Source of the DNA: Roseateles koreensis
GTDB lineage: Bacteria > Pseudomonadota > Gammaproteobacteria > Burkholderiales > Burkholderiaceae_C
NCBI RefSeq assembly: GCF_028595305.1
Contig: NZ_JAQQXS010000007.1
Coordinates: 206,461-270,460, forward strand
Direction of reading: 5' to 3'
DNA length: 64,000 bases
Shown: piece after piece, positions 1 through 11,849 of the stretch
Layout of the letters: the number at the start of each line of letters is the position of its first letter
Numbering within the stretch: position 1 is the first letter of the stretch
Translations under genes and position numbers: made by a program
The notes under the pieces: model-generated
Seen by the model: only the letters and a program-made list of their open reading frames with translations
What the model was told of the DNA's origin: nothing
The model's database searches: none

Positions 1-2178
<2,178 letters not shown>

Positions 2179-2205
2179 TCACGAACACACAAGGAATAAA
2201 GCACC

Positions 2206-3681
2206 ATGGGAAAAGTCACTGGCTTCATGGAGTACGAGCGTCTGGACGAAGGCTATGAGCCGGTCAACGCCCGCGTCAAGAACTACAAGGAATTCGTCAT
2301 CGGCCTGAACGCCGAGCAGGCGAAGCAACAGGGCGCTCGTTGCATGGACTGCGGCACGCCGTTCTGCAACAACGGCTGCCCGGTGAACAACGTCATTCCG
2401 GACTTCAACGACCTCGTGTACCGCGGTCGCAATGAAGACTGGGCCAATGCCATCACCATCCTGCACAGCACCAACAACTTCCCCGAGTTCACTGGCCGCA
2501 TCTGCCCCGCACCCTGCGAGGCCGCCTGCACCTTGAACGTGAATGACGACGCCGTGGGCATCAAGTCCATCGAGCACGCCATCATCGACCGCGCCTGGGC
2601 GGAAGGCTGGGTCAAGCCCCAACTGCCCAAGCTCAAGACGGGCAAGACGGTGGCCGTGGTGGGCGCGGGCCCCGCAGGCTTGGCAGCTGCACAGCAGTTG
2701 GCGCGTGCCGGCCACAGCGTCACGGTGTTCGAGAAGAACGACCGGGTCGGTGGCCTGCTGCGCTATGGCATTCCGGACTTCAAGATGGAGAAAAGCCACA
2801 TCGACCGCCGCGTGGCGCAGATGGAGGCTGAAGGCGTGGTGTTCCGCACCGGCGTGATCGTCGGCGCGCTGCCCGAAGATAGCAAGATTACCAACTGGGC
2901 CAAAGAGAGCATCAGCCCTGACGAGTTGAAGGCGCAGTTCGACGCCGTGCTGCTCAGTGGTGGCAGCGAGACCTCGCGCGATCTGCCTGCGCCCGGCCGT
3001 GAGCTCAGCGGTATCCACTTCGCGATGGAATTTTTGCCGCAACAGAACAAGGTCAACGCTGGCGACAAGCTCAAGGGTCAAATCCGTGCTGACGGCAAGC
3101 ATGTGATCGTCATCGGTGGCGGTGACACCGGCAGCGACTGTGTGGGCACCAGCAACCGCCACGGCGCCAAGAGCATCACCCAGTTCGAGGTGATGCCCCA
3201 GCCACCCGAGGTGGAAGACCGCCCCCTGACCTGGCCCTACTGGCCGCTCAAGCTGCGCACATCCAGCAGCCACGAAGAGGGCTGCGAGCGCGAGTTTGCT
3301 ATCTCCACCAAAGAATTTCTGGGTGAAAAGGGCAAGCTCACCGGCGTGAAAACGGTGCGCGTCGAGTGGCAAGCCGGCAAGATGGTGGAGGTGCCGGGCT
3401 CCGAGCAAGTGCTCAAGGCCGATCTGGTTTTCCTGGCCATGGGCTTTGTGTCGCCCGTTGCGACGGTGCTTGATGCTTTTGGCGTCAACAAAGACGCACG
3501 CGGCAATGCCAAGGCGAGCGTGGACTTGATCGGCGGCTATCAAACCAATGTGCCCAAGGTGTTTGCCGCGGGCGACATGCGCCGGGGGCAGTCCTTGGTG
3601 GTGTGGGCAATCCGCGAAGGTCGCCAAGCCGCCCGTGCCGTGGATGAATTCCTGATGGGATCGAGCAACCTGCCGCGTTGA
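2206..3681 (+). CDS. gltD: Glutamate synthase (NADPH) small subunit
   Basis: GltD, 491 residues, is the FAD- and NADPH-binding subunit that passes electrons through 4Fe-4S clusters to GltB. The N-terminal cluster cysteines are visible at C46, C49, C54 and C58, with a second set at C100, C104 and C108. The first dinucleotide-binding loop reads [18 protein letters not shown] near residue 152, and a second, [13 protein letters not shown], near residue 304. The ATG at 2206 is preceded by AAGGAA. A rho-independent terminator follows the stop, so this is the last gene of the gltBD operon. Confidence 0.97.
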   Translation: MGKVTGFMEYERLDEGYEPVNARVKNYKEFVIGLNAEQAKQQGARCMDCGTPFCNNGCPVNNVIPDFNDLVYRGRNEDWANAITILHSTNNFPEFTGRICPAPCEAACTLNVNDDAVGIKSIEHAIIDRAWAEGWVKPQLPKLKTGKTVAVVGAGPAGLAAAQQLARAGHSVTVFEKNDRVGGLLRYGIPDFKMEKSHIDRRVAQMEAEGVVFRTGVIVGALPEDSKITNWAKESISPDELKAQFDAVLLSGGSETSRDLPAPGRELSGIHFAMEFLPQQNKVNAGDKLKGQIRADGKHVIVIGGGDTGSDCVGTSNRHGAKSITQFEVMPQPPEVEDRPLTWPYWPLKLRTSSSHEEGCEREFAISTKEFLGEKGKLTGVKTVRVEWQAGKMVEVPGSEQVLKADLVFLAMGFVSPVATVLDAFGVNKDARGNAKASVDLIGGYQTNVPKVFAAGDMRRGQSLVVWAIREGRQAARAVDEFLMGSSNLPR

Positions 3682-3700
3682 CCCGGCTCCGCACCTTTGA

Positions 3701-3725
3701 AAAGCCACTCTTGAGTGGCTTTTTT
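3701..3725 (+). terminator. Rho-independent terminator of gltBD
   Basis: A perfect 10-bp stem, AAAGCCACTC (3701-3710) with GAGTGGCTTT (3713-3722) and a TT loop, runs into a T tract. It starts 20 bases after the gltD stop. The very short loop probably opens by a pair or two in RNA. Confidence 0.85.
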
Positions 3726-3972
3726 CATGGCCTGAAGCCCGCGCAAGCCGGGCAATATGGCCGCTGCACGGTCGCGTGTGGCTGCCTTGGCGCGCGCGCT
3801 CAACCGTTCATCGCAAGTGTCGGCGCGTTTGTCGCCCGGAGGCTGCGAAATGAGCACTAGTGCACAACTCTTTCATGCAGCACTGCCGAAAATGGCACCA
3901 ATCCGCCTCTTCAAGCGGTCGCAGGGATGGCGTCCCGGACCGGTAAGAGGCGCAACTTCACAAGGTTTCGTC

Positions 3973-4410
3973 ATGCGCCCAGTCCAGTCTTCGTCCTCTG
4001 CCGCTGCTGCGGGCTTCACCTTGGTTGAATTGATGATCGTGGTGGCGATCGTTGGCATCTTGGGCGCCGTGGCGCTGCCGGCCTACAAGGACTACATTCG
4101 GCGCGGCCAGTTGCCTGAAGCCATGGCCACCATGGCAAATGGCCGCATCCTGCAAGAGCAGTACTACCAGGACAACCGCACCTATGGCGCCGGCGGCAGC
4201 TGCGGGGCGAGCCTGCCCGCCAGCACCACGCATTTCACCTACGCCTGCTCGGCAAATGGGCAGACTTACACCCTTACCGCCACAGGCTCCAGCGGCGCGG
4301 CGGTGGGCCATGTCTACACCTTGGATCAAAGCAATGCCCAGGCGACGACGCTGTTCAAGGGATCCGCTGTTACCAAAGCCTGCTGGCTGATCAAGGGGGA
4401 CGAATGCTGA
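3973..4410 (+). CDS. pilE: Type IV pilin-like protein (PilE family)
   Basis: A 145-residue type IV prepilin. After a short basic leader comes the class III signal [19 protein letters not shown], with cleavage expected after the glycine at residue 14 and glutamate at mature position 5. It is followed by [12 protein letters not shown], typical of PilE/PilA pilins. The C-terminal half has cysteines C76 and C94 plus C138 and the final C145, which could close a D-region loop. The ATG at 3973 was chosen because the frame upstream reads no leader-like sequence; its Shine-Dalgarno is poor. It overlaps the next gene by 7 bases and heads a minor-pilin operon, so it is probably a minor or tip-associated pilin rather than the major pilin, but this cannot be decided here. 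Confidence 0.85.
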   Translation: MRPVQSSSSAAAAGFTLVELMIVVAIVGILGAVALPAYKDYIRRGQLPEAMATMANGRILQEQYYQDNRTYGAGGSCGASLPASTTHFTYACSANGQTYTLTATGSSGAAVGHVYTLDQSNAQATTLFKGSAVTKACWLIKGDEC

Positions 4411-5021
4411 ATGCAGCAACTCCTTTGCGGCAGCGCGGCGCGAGCTTGATCGAAATCGTCGTGGTGATGGCGATTCTGGCGGGCTTGCTGTCCGCCGTCA
4501 TGCCTTCGGTCAGCGACTGGTTGCGTGGCTTGAAGGTGCGCACCGCGGCAGACTCCATGCGCAACGGCATGGAGATCGCGCGCATGGAAGCACTCAAGCG
4601 CAACACCACCGTCACCTTCTGGCTGGTGCAAGACGGCACGGCGCAGGTGCCAGGCAATGCCTGCGTGCTGTCATCGAGCTCAGCGGCCTGGGTGGTCAGT
4701 GTGGTCGACCCCACGGGCGCTTGTGGCGTGGCAGCTTCATTGACGGAGACGCCGCAACTGGTTCAACACTCCACGGGCGGTGAAAACGCGCCGGGCCTAT
4801 CAGTCAGCGCCATTTCTGCCGCCGGCAACGGCGCAACCCGCGTCAGTTTTGACGGTTTGGGACGGGTTGCGAACACCGCCGCTGGCATTCACCTGGTGGA
4901 TGTCACGGCCGCGTCCGGCACGGCCCGCCAGTTGCGGGTCATGGTGGACTCGGGCGGCGCGATCCGCATGTGCGACCGGGGTGTGACTGCTCCCGATCCG
5001 CGCGCCTGCCCAAGCACTTGA
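4404..5021 (+). CDS. fimT: Minor pseudopilin, FimT/GspH family
   Basis: A 205-residue prepilin with signal [22 protein letters not shown] (Glu at mature position 5) followed by [10 protein letters not shown] and a [19 protein letters not shown] helix, the hallmark of the GspH/FimT family of minor pilins. These sit in the initiation complex of type IV pili, and FimT-like proteins of some species bind DNA during uptake. The start overlaps the pilE-like stop (ATGCTGA), implying translational coupling. pilV follows after 11 bases. Family assignment is firm; a DNA-binding role is only inferred from relatives. Confidence 0.85.
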   Translation: MLNAATPLRQRGASLIEIVVVMAILAGLLSAVMPSVSDWLRGLKVRTAADSMRNGMEIARMEALKRNTTVTFWLVQDGTAQVPGNACVLSSSSAAWVVSVVDPTGACGVAASLTETPQLVQHSTGGENAPGLSVSAISAAGNGATRVSFDGLGRVANTAAGIHLVDVTAASGTARQLRVMVDSGGAIRMCDRGVTAPDPRACPST

Positions 5022-5032
5022 AGGAGTTGGTC

Positions 5033-5446
5033 ATGATCCCTCGTCATTCTTCTTCACGCGCCCAAGGCGGCGTCGTTTTGCTTGAAGCTTTGATCGCCAT
5101 GCTGATCTTCGCGTTCGGGGTTTTGGGGCTGCTGGGGCTGCAAGCCTCGATGACGTCGGCGCAAACCACCTCCAAATTCCGTGCGGATGCGGCTGATCAG
5201 GCCTCGGACCTCTTTGCGCTGATCCAGACCGACAACTTCGCCAACCTGGCCTACTACAGCACCTCCGGTTGCGCGGGTTATGTGCGCTGTGCCGATTGGT
5301 TGCGCAAGGTGAAAGCGAGTTTGCCGGGCGCTGAATTCACGCTGACGACGGACGCCGCTGCTGGCACCGTCAGCTTGAAGCTGACCTGGCAGCAAGGCTC
5401 CCAGGCAAGCAACAGTTACAGCACTTCTATGGTGTGGCAGCAATGA
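5033..5446 (+). CDS. pilV: Type IV pilus minor pilin PilV
   Basis: A 137-residue minor pilin with signal QGG|VVLLEALIAMLIFAFGVLG, followed by LLGLQASMTSAQTTSKFRADA, a standard PilV N-terminal helix with Glu5. The ATG at 5033 is preceded by AAGGAG (5021-5026); a longer upstream reading would add an unrelated arginine-rich stretch. The stop overlaps the pilW start as ATGA. PilV, PilW, PilX and the FimT-like protein are known to form a priming complex with PilY1 at the pilus tip. Confidence 0.88.
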   Translation: MIPRHSSSRAQGGVVLLEALIAMLIFAFGVLGLLGLQASMTSAQTTSKFRADAADQASDLFALIQTDNFANLAYYSTSGCAGYVRCADWLRKVKASLPGAEFTLTTDAAAGTVSLKLTWQQGSQASNSYSTSMVWQQ

Positions 5447-6600
5447 TCGCAACTTCGTTTCATGCGGGCGCTTCTCGTCGGCATTCAGCGGGCTTCACCT
5501 TGGTCGAGTTGATGGTGGGGGCTGCAGTCGGCCTGCTCGCCACGCTGGTCATCGCGCTGGTGATGTCCAAGGCCGAGGGGTTCAAGCGCAGTGCAGCTTC
5601 AGGCACTGACGCCCAGGTCAACGGTGGCATGGCGATATACGCCCTGCAGCGTCAGCTCAAAATGGCCGGCTATGGCCTGATCACCGCCAGCGCCGCCCAG
5701 GGCTGCACCTTGTCGGCAAAGCAGGGCATGGGCACCTTGCCCACCACCTTGGCACCGGTCTTGATCACGGCGGGCGCCAACGGGGCCTCCGATCAGATCC
5801 GGGTTTTGGGGAGTTCCAAAACCAGCTATTCCTTGCCGACCAAGGTCATCGCGCCGTATTACGACCCCCACGACACGACGGGCAAGGCCCTGCGCTTTGC
5901 CGTGGCCACAGCCCTGGGGGCCAATGGCGGGGATTTGATGGCGGTCATCTACGGGGCCGACAAGCCCTGCCAAATTTTTCAAGTCAGTGCGGACCCCAGC
6001 ATCATTCGTCAAATTGACCGGGTTGACGACGGCAAATGGAATCAGCCGGGCTTCCCGGACACGGCAACAACGCCGTTGTCCAGTTCATTCACGCCTTTTT
6101 TGGTCAATCTGGGCGCCTTGAGTGACGTCACCTATTCGATCAGCGCAGATTTTCGTCTGCAGCAAAGCACGGTGGACTACACCACCTTGCTGACCAGCAG
6201 TCAGGATGTTCAATCCAATATCGTGGTGTTGAAGGCCCTTTACGGCAAGGACACCGACATGAATGCCACGGTGGACACCTACGACAACGTCGGGCCCAAG
6301 AACAACGCCGAATGGATGCAGGTCAAGGCGCTGCGGGTGGCTGTGTTGGCGCGCAGCGCGCAGTACGAGAAGGACGAGGTCACCACCACGCTGCCGCAGT
6401 GGGACGTGGGCTCGGTGGGCACCATTCCGGACGCCTCGACCTGCGGTACCAGCAAGTGCATTACTTTGCACGCCGATCTTGTGTCGTCGGACTGGAAGCA
6501 CTACCGCTACAAGGTCTTCGACACCCTGGTGCCGCTGCGCAATCAAGTCTGGTCTGACTTTGTGACAACGCCTGGGGCGGCCACCAGTTCGGGGCAATGA
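5443..6600 (+). CDS. pilW: Type IV pilus minor pilin PilW
   Basis: PilW, 385 residues, with prepilin signal [22 protein letters not shown] after a 17-residue leader. PilW is the largest of the minor pilins and links PilX/PilV to the pilus body. I chose the ATG at 5443 because it forms an ATGA overlap with the pilV stop; a GTG nine bases earlier is possible. The middle section (about residues 85-170) shows the usual pattern of SDQIRVLGSS and phosphate-like loop residues seen in betaproteobacterial PilW, and it ends 4 bases into pilX. Confidence 0.88.
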   Translation: MIATSFHAGASRRHSAGFTLVELMVGAAVGLLATLVIALVMSKAEGFKRSAASGTDAQVNGGMAIYALQRQLKMAGYGLITASAAQGCTLSAKQGMGTLPTTLAPVLITAGANGASDQIRVLGSSKTSYSLPTKVIAPYYDPHDTTGKALRFAVATALGANGGDLMAVIYGADKPCQIFQVSADPSIIRQIDRVDDGKWNQPGFPDTATTPLSSSFTPFLVNLGALSDVTYSISADFRLQQSTVDYTTLLTSSQDVQSNIVVLKALYGKDTDMNATVDTYDNVGPKNNAEWMQVKALRVAVLARSAQYEKDEVTTTLPQWDVGSVGTIPDASTCGTSKCITLHADLVSSDWKHYRYKVFDTLVPLRNQVWSDFVTTPGAATSSGQ

Positions 6601-7289
6601 TGAATACATATCCTCATTTGGCACGGGTGCTGCGGGCATCCCCCTTGCAGCGCGCACAGCGCGGCGTGTCCTTGATCTTCGCCTTGATGGCTTTGGTGGT
6701 CTTGACCCTGGGCTCCGTGGCCCTGTTGCGTGCGGTGGATACCGGCATGCTGGTGTTGGGCAATCTGGGCTTCAAGCAAGATGCCTTGGCAGCAGGCTCG
6801 GTGGGCACGGAGACGGCTGTTGCCTGGTTGCAGGCCAATGCGGGTACCACCTTAGATTCGACACATGCCGACAAAGGTTATTCAGAAATCGCCTATTCGA
6901 CTTTGGACCCCACCGGGCGGGGTATTGCGGCCGGTGTGGTCAATCCGGTGCTGGTCGACTGGGACGGCAACAGTTGCAAGGTGGCCGGCGTGAAGGGGAC
7001 GCCGGTTTGTGTCAAAGCGTCGCCGGCCATTGTGGCGGCGGGTGGCAACAGCGTGAACTTTGTCATCACCCGCTTGTGCGCGAAAAATGGGCCGCCAGAC
7101 AGTACCAACGATTGTGCGGCACCCATCTCCACCACCACCACCACCAGCGTCAACAAGGGCGGGTTTGGCTATGCCAGCGCGCGTCCGCTCGGCGGGGCGT
7201 CCAGTTTGGGCACCTACTACCGCATCGTCACCCGTACTGCGGGTGTGCGGGGGACGGTGAGTTACACCGAAACCCTGGTTCATTTCTGA
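6597..7289 (+). CDS. pilX: Type IV pilus minor pilin PilX
   Basis: PilX, 230 residues, with leader RAQRG|VSLIFALMALVVLTLGSVAL. The residue at mature position 5 is Phe instead of Glu, which is typical of PilX and GspK, the subunits thought to cap the pilus tip. The C-terminal half contains a PPDSTNDCA segment and a run of threonines encoded by ACC repeats. The start overlaps the pilW stop (ATGA at 6597-6600). pilY1 begins 26 bases after its stop. Confidence 0.85.
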   Translation: MMNTYPHLARVLRASPLQRAQRGVSLIFALMALVVLTLGSVALLRAVDTGMLVLGNLGFKQDALAAGSVGTETAVAWLQANAGTTLDSTHADKGYSEIAYSTLDPTGRGIAAGVVNPVLVDWDGNSCKVAGVKGTPVCVKASPAIVAAGGNSVNFVITRLCAKNGPPDSTNDCAAPISTTTTTSVNKGGFGYASARPLGGASSLGTYYRIVTRTAGVRGTVSYTETLVHF

Positions 7290-7315
7290 CCTGATCCGTG
7301 ATCCGCGAGGCCATC

Positions 7316-10300
7316 ATGAAGAACTCCCGCTTGTACCCGCTCGCCGCCCTGTTGGGCTTGTGCCTGGGCCTGGTGGCCGCCGAGCCTGCGCTCGCCGCAA
7401 CCGACATCGCCACCGCGCCCTTGTTCACGACCACCACCACCAACGTCAAGCCGAACTTGATGTATTTGATGGATGACTCCGGCAGTATGGCCTGGGACTT
7501 CATGCCCGATGACGCCAGCTTTGGCACGGGCGATTTCAATTCTGTCTACGGGCGCCGTGCCGCGCAATGCAATGGCGTGGCCTTTAACTCAGACAGTGCC
7601 AAATATCCCTACACCCTGCCTGTCGATGCCTCGGGCAACAGTCTGGCCAATGCCAGTACGGCCTTTCTCGGCGGCACGGCCACCAGTTCAGGCAGCCCCA
7701 ACTATTTGACCAGCGGCAGTTTGAACAATCTGGCGGGCAGTTATCGCGCCACCAGTCTTTCATCCAATGCAGTGGTCAGCAGTGGCTCCGTGACCGCCAC
7801 GATGTCGAGCAGCACCTACACCTACACCGCCGGCATGGTGGTGACCCTGTACGGCAACAGCAGCAGCACCTACATGATTGGCAAGGTGACCAGCTGGAAT
7901 TCATCCACCAAGGCTTTGGTCATCAATGTGGCGATGTCGGTGGGCTCGGGCAGCTTGAGTGCCTACTACTACGTCGGCCTGGGATCACCCATCGACAATG
8001 TGTACTACACCTACAGTGGTACCCAGACGGCCCTCAATTACCTGTACCCCAACAATGCGCTGAACACCTCGACCACCTTTTACAAGGAGTGCAACAGCGC
8101 CATCGGCAGCAGCCCCGGGGCAGCAGTATTCACTGCGAATATCGTCACGCCAGGCTCTGACATTGCGCAGCGCTATGCCAATTGGTACTACTACTACAGC
8201 ATTCGCATCAGTATGCTGAAGACCAGCATGTCGCTGGCGTTCTCAAAGATCGACAACAACTTCCGCGTTGGCTTCAGCACCATCAATGAAACCACGGCGC
8301 TGCCGACCCTGGGCCTCGCTGACTTTGATGCCACGCAGAAGACCACCTTCTACTCCAAAGTCAACGCCATCGTGCCCAATCACAGCACCCCCCTGCGGGC
8401 GGGCTTGGCGAAGATGGGGCGCTACTACGCTAAAAAGCTGACGGGGCAAACCGTCGACCCGGTGCAGTACTCCTGCCAAAAGAATTTCACCATTCTGTCG
8501 ACCGACGGCTACTGGAACGGCTCTACCGGCGAGGACGTGGCCCTGGACGGCACCAGCACCGTGGGTCAGCAGGACGCAGGCACCACATTGCGGCCGATGT
8601 ATGACGGCGGGGTGACGACGGCCACGACCACCAAAACCTGGAAGATTTCCGCCACAGGGACGCGCACGATTGCGACGACAGGCAATTCGGTCAGCACCAC
8701 CAGCAGTTCGGTCACCACCACCACCACCACGCCGCACACGACCAAGACCTACAGCCTGACAACGCCAGCCGCTCAAACCCATTACAACATCACTGGTTTG
8801 TCGCGGTGCAGCTCGGGTAGCCCCTGCCCGATCACAGTCACAACCAGTACAGCGACGGGCTATACAGTCGGCACACCGATCACGGTCAGTGTCGGCGACG
8901 CAAACTATGACGGGAATTGGACCGTTGCAAGCATCAGCGGCACGACATTGACGTTCAATATGTCCAGTCGCCCTAGCAGGCCGACGAGTACGACGGGTAC
9001 GGTGAGCAAGGCCGTGGGCGGTTCAGGGTGCCCGGTGGGTCAGGGCTACCTGATCACCGCCACGGCCACATACAACAGTTTTGCCACCAGTCTCAAAACG
9101 ACAACGCTGACCACCACGACACCAGCGACCTCAACGTCGATTTATAACTTGACGCAAACGACACCGATGACGGAAGTCATTACGGTGGTCAACGGCGTGC
9201 AGAGTTCTGACGTCACTACGGCCGGCACCGTTGCCAAGACCCAAGGCAGCCTGGTCAGCGGCCCGACGATCGTGTTGGGTGCACCGGGGCAACCGCAATC
9301 CAGCGTCACCACCACCCCGGGGACATTGCCTTCTTCCAGCCCGGTTGCAGCCACGGGCAGCCCGAGCACAGGCAATACTTGCACCGCGTCACCGCCCACC
9401 AATACCGACACGACCAGCTCCCCCAGCAACTCAACGGGCGCGACCGTGGTGGGCACACCTACCGGGCCAACTTTTGTTGCCGGCAATGGCACACCCCTGA
9501 CCACCGACAGCCTGGGTGCCGGCGTGACGGGCCCAGTCACCACGACCACCAGTTCATCCAACAGCGGAGGCAGCAGCGACAGCCTGGCAGACGTGGCCAT
9601 GTACTACTACATGACCGATTTGCGCGATACCGGCTTGAGCAATTGCACCGGTGCGCTGGGTACCTCGGTGTGCGACAACAACGTTCCTGCCAATGGTTTG
9701 GACAGTGCTCAGTGGCAACACATGACCACCTTCACCATGAGCCTGGGCGTGAACGGTACCTTTCAGTACGACCCCAATTACGAGACCCAGGCCAGCGGCG
9801 ATTTCTACAACATCGTATCGGGTAGAGCAAACTGGCCGGTCCCAGACATCGATGCGGGCGCGGTCAATATCGATGACTTGTGGCATGCCGCCGTCAATGG
9901 GCGGGGGCATTACTTCAGCGCCAAAGATCCTGCAACCTTGTCTTCAAGCCTTCTGTCGGCCTTGAATACCATCAAGGCGGTGACGGGGACTTCTTCCGCT
10001 GCGGCGACCAGCACCTTGCAGCCGGTGACAGGCAACAACGGGGTGTACATCGCCCAATTCACCTCATCGCAGTGGACGGGTGATTTGCGAGCCTACACCA
10101 TTGATCCGGACTCCGGGGCTATTGTCACGAAACTGGCTGACGGCACTGATACAGCAGTCTGGTCCGCTGCGTCTTTGCTTTCCCCCACCACCACGCGCAA
10201 TATTTATTACTTCAAATCAGGCTCCGGCAATGCCGGTACCCTGCGCAGTTTTACTTACGACAATTTGAAGACGGACAGTCTTAATGGACTCTTCGACAAC

Positions 10301-11821
10301 GCTTGCAGCAAAACCCCTGCGCTCACGCAATGCGGCGGGTTGACGGGCACGAACGCAGACCCTGTCAATTCAGGCAGCAATATGGTGAGCTTCCTCTCTG
10401 GTCAAGCCCAGTCGCAGTACCGCACCCGTACCCAAGTGCTGGGCGACATCGTCAACTCCTCGCCGGTCTATGTGGGCGCGCCGGGGTTGTCGTATTCTGA
10501 AAACGCCTATGCCACCTTCCAGACGGCGCAGGCCAGTCGCGCTGCGACCCTGTATGTCGGGGCGAATGACGGCATGTTGCATGCCTTTGACGCCAAGACA
10601 GGGGTAGAGCGTTGGGCCTACATTCCCGGCATCGTGATGCCCAAGCTCTATCAACTGGCCGACCAGTACTATCAATCTCTGCACCAATACTATGTGGACG
10701 CGACGCCGGTGGTGGGCGATGTCTATATTGGCGGCGCCTGGAAGACGATTCTGGTGGGCGGGCTGAATGCTGGCGGCGCAGGGTACTACGCCCTCGATAT
10801 CACCAATCCCAACGCGCCCGTTGCCTTGTGGGAGTTTAAGGACTCGAAGTTGGGCCTGAGCTTTGGCAACCCGGTCATCACCAAACGCAAGAATGGCGCC
10901 TGGGTGGTGGCCTTCACCTCGGGCTACAACAATGCCGACGGTGGTGGCCATCTCTTCATGGTGGACGCCGGCACGGGTGCACTGCTACAGACAATCGATA
11001 CTGGCGCGGGCTCTGCGGCCAGCCCTAGTGGGCTGAACAAACTCAACGCCTGGGTGGACTCCGACATTGAAAACCTGGCCACCCGTTTCTACGCTGGTGA
11101 CTTGCTGGGCAATATCTGGCGCTTTGACACTGACGGATTGCTCGAACCTAAAAACAAAGCATTCAACGTGGCTCAATTGTTGGTGGCCGGTGTGCCCCAG
11201 CCCATCACCACGCAACCCCAGTTGGGTTTGGTGACCTATAAAGGCAGCGACTTTGTGGTGGCGTATGTGGGCACCGGCGAGTACCTGGGCAAGACCGATG
11301 TCAGCAACACCGCGCAGCAAAGCATCTATGCCGTCAAGGATGCTTTGGGCACGGTCAGCCTGGGCGATGTGCGAGCCAGTGGCACTTTGGTGAAACAAAC
11401 TCTGGTGACCAATGGCAGTCTGCGTACGGTGGACAACGCCAATCCGGTGGACTGGACCGTGAAGAACGGCTGGTACGTTGACTTGCCCAGTGCAGGCGAG
11501 CGAGTCAACATCGACATGCAACTGGCCTTCAATATCTTGACGGCGGCCGGCAACATCCCAGGCACCACGGCCACCGATTGCACCAAGGCAGGTGACGGCA
11601 CTTCATGGTTGTATCAACTGGACATTCTGACGGGCAAAGCCACGGCGCAATCACTCACCTCCACGGTAGCGGGCCTGGCCGCAGTGATGCTGAACACCCG
11701 GGTGCCGGTGACCATCGTTACGAAGACTGATGTGTCGCCGCCCTTGCCGGTGGTGGGCTCCGCCTCGGGTTTGACGCAGGGCCCTCCGCGCCGCAGTTCA
11801 TGGCGTGAGTTGATCGACTGA
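7316..11821 (+). CDS. pilY1: Type IV pilus tip adhesin/biogenesis protein PilY1, with unusual insertions
   Basis: PilY1, 1501 residues from the ATG at 7316 (GAGG five bases upstream; a GTG at 7298 is less likely). A signal peptide of about 28 residues ends ...AEPALAA. A von Willebrand A-like domain starts with the metal-site motif D53-x-S55-x-S57 (LMDDSGSM) and resumes at TILSTDGYW. The C-terminal part, from about residue 1035 (QVLGDIVNSSPVYVG), is the PilY1 beta-propeller with YVGANDGMLHAFDAKTG and VGGLNAGGAGYYALDI, ending in the family tail SWRELID. Between these lie two extra beta-rich modules (about residues 159-222 and 489-566) and a Thr/Ser-rich stretch (about 435-755), described under findings. 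PilY1 sits at the pilus tip, promotes extension and mediates adhesion or surface sensing. Confidence 0.93.
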   Translation: MKNSRLYPLAALLGLCLGLVAAEPALAATDIATAPLFTTTTTNVKPNLMYLMDDSGSMAWDFMPDDASFGTGDFNSVYGRRAAQCNGVAFNSDSAKYPYTLPVDASGNSLANASTAFLGGTATSSGSPNYLTSGSLNNLAGSYRATSLSSNAVVSSGSVTATMSSSTYTYTAGMVVTLYGNSSSTYMIGKVTSWNSSTKALVINVAMSVGSGSLSAYYYVGLGSPIDNVYYTYSGTQTALNYLYPNNALNTSTTFYKECNSAIGSSPGAAVFTANIVTPGSDIAQRYANWYYYYSIRISMLKTSMSLAFSKIDNNFRVGFSTINETTALPTLGLADFDATQKTTFYSKVNAIVPNHSTPLRAGLAKMGRYYAKKLTGQTVDPVQYSCQKNFTILSTDGYWNGSTGEDVALDGTSTVGQQDAGTTLRPMYDGGVTTATTTKTWKISATGTRTIATTGNSVSTTSSSVTTTTTTPHTTKTYSLTTPAAQTHYNITGLSRCSSGSPCPITVTTSTATGYTVGTPITVSVGDANYDGNWTVASISGTTLTFNMSSRPSRPTSTTGTVSKAVGGSGCPVGQGYLITATATYNSFATSLKTTTLTTTTPATSTSIYNLTQTTPMTEVITVVNGVQSSDVTTAGTVAKTQGSLVSGPTIVLGAPGQPQSSVTTTPGTLPSSSPVAATGSPSTGNTCTASPPTNTDTTSSPSNSTGATVVGTPTGPTFVAGNGTPLTTDSLGAGVTGPVTTTTSSSNSGGSSDSLADVAMYYYMTDLRDTGLSNCTGALGTSVCDNNVPANGLDSAQWQHMTTFTMSLGVNGTFQYDPNYETQASGDFYNIVSGRANWPVPDIDAGAVNIDDLWHAAVNGRGHYFSAKDPATLSSSLLSALNTIKAVTGTSSAAATSTLQPVTGNNGVYIAQFTSSQWTGDLRAYTIDPDSGAIVTKLADGTDTAVWSAASLLSPTTTRNIYYFKSGSGNAGTLRSFTYDNLKTDSLNGLFDNACSKTPALTQCGGLTGTNADPVNSGSNMVSFLSGQAQSQYRTRTQVLGDIVNSSPVYVGAPGLSYSENAYATFQTAQASRAATLYVGANDGMLHAFDAKTGVERWAYIPGIVMPKLYQLADQYYQSLHQYYVDATPVVGDVYIGGAWKTILVGGLNAGGAGYYALDITNPNAPVALWEFKDSKLGLSFGNPVITKRKNGAWVVAFTSGYNNADGGGHLFMVDAGTGALLQTIDTGAGSAASPSGLNKLNAWVDSDIENLATRFYAGDLLGNIWRFDTDGLLEPKNKAFNVAQLLVAGVPQPITTQPQLGLVTYKGSDFVVAYVGTGEYLGKTDVSNTAQQSIYAVKDALGTVSLGDVRASGTLVKQTLVTNGSLRTVDNANPVDWTVKNGWYVDLPSAGERVNIDMQLAFNILTAAGNIPGTTATDCTKAGDGTSWLYQLDILTGKATAQSLTSTVAGLAAVMLNTRVPVTIVTKTDVSPPLPVVGSASGLTQGPPRRSSWRELID

Positions 11822-11849
11822 CGCCGGGGTGCTTGAAACGCAAAGTTGC

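Noticed and set aside
2179..3708. 509-residue minus-strand frame opposite gltD
   Set aside because: Shadow of gltD with no domain; it also runs through the gltD terminator.
3880..3920. TGGCAC as a sigma-54 promoter before the pilE-like gene
   Set aside because: The GG to GC spacing is nine instead of ten bases, so the match fails the strict requirement.
7128..7145. ACC trinucleotide tract in pilX (and similar tracts in pilY1) as a phase-variation switch
   Set aside because: The unit is three bases and in frame, so copy changes would alter Thr number but not switch the gene off.
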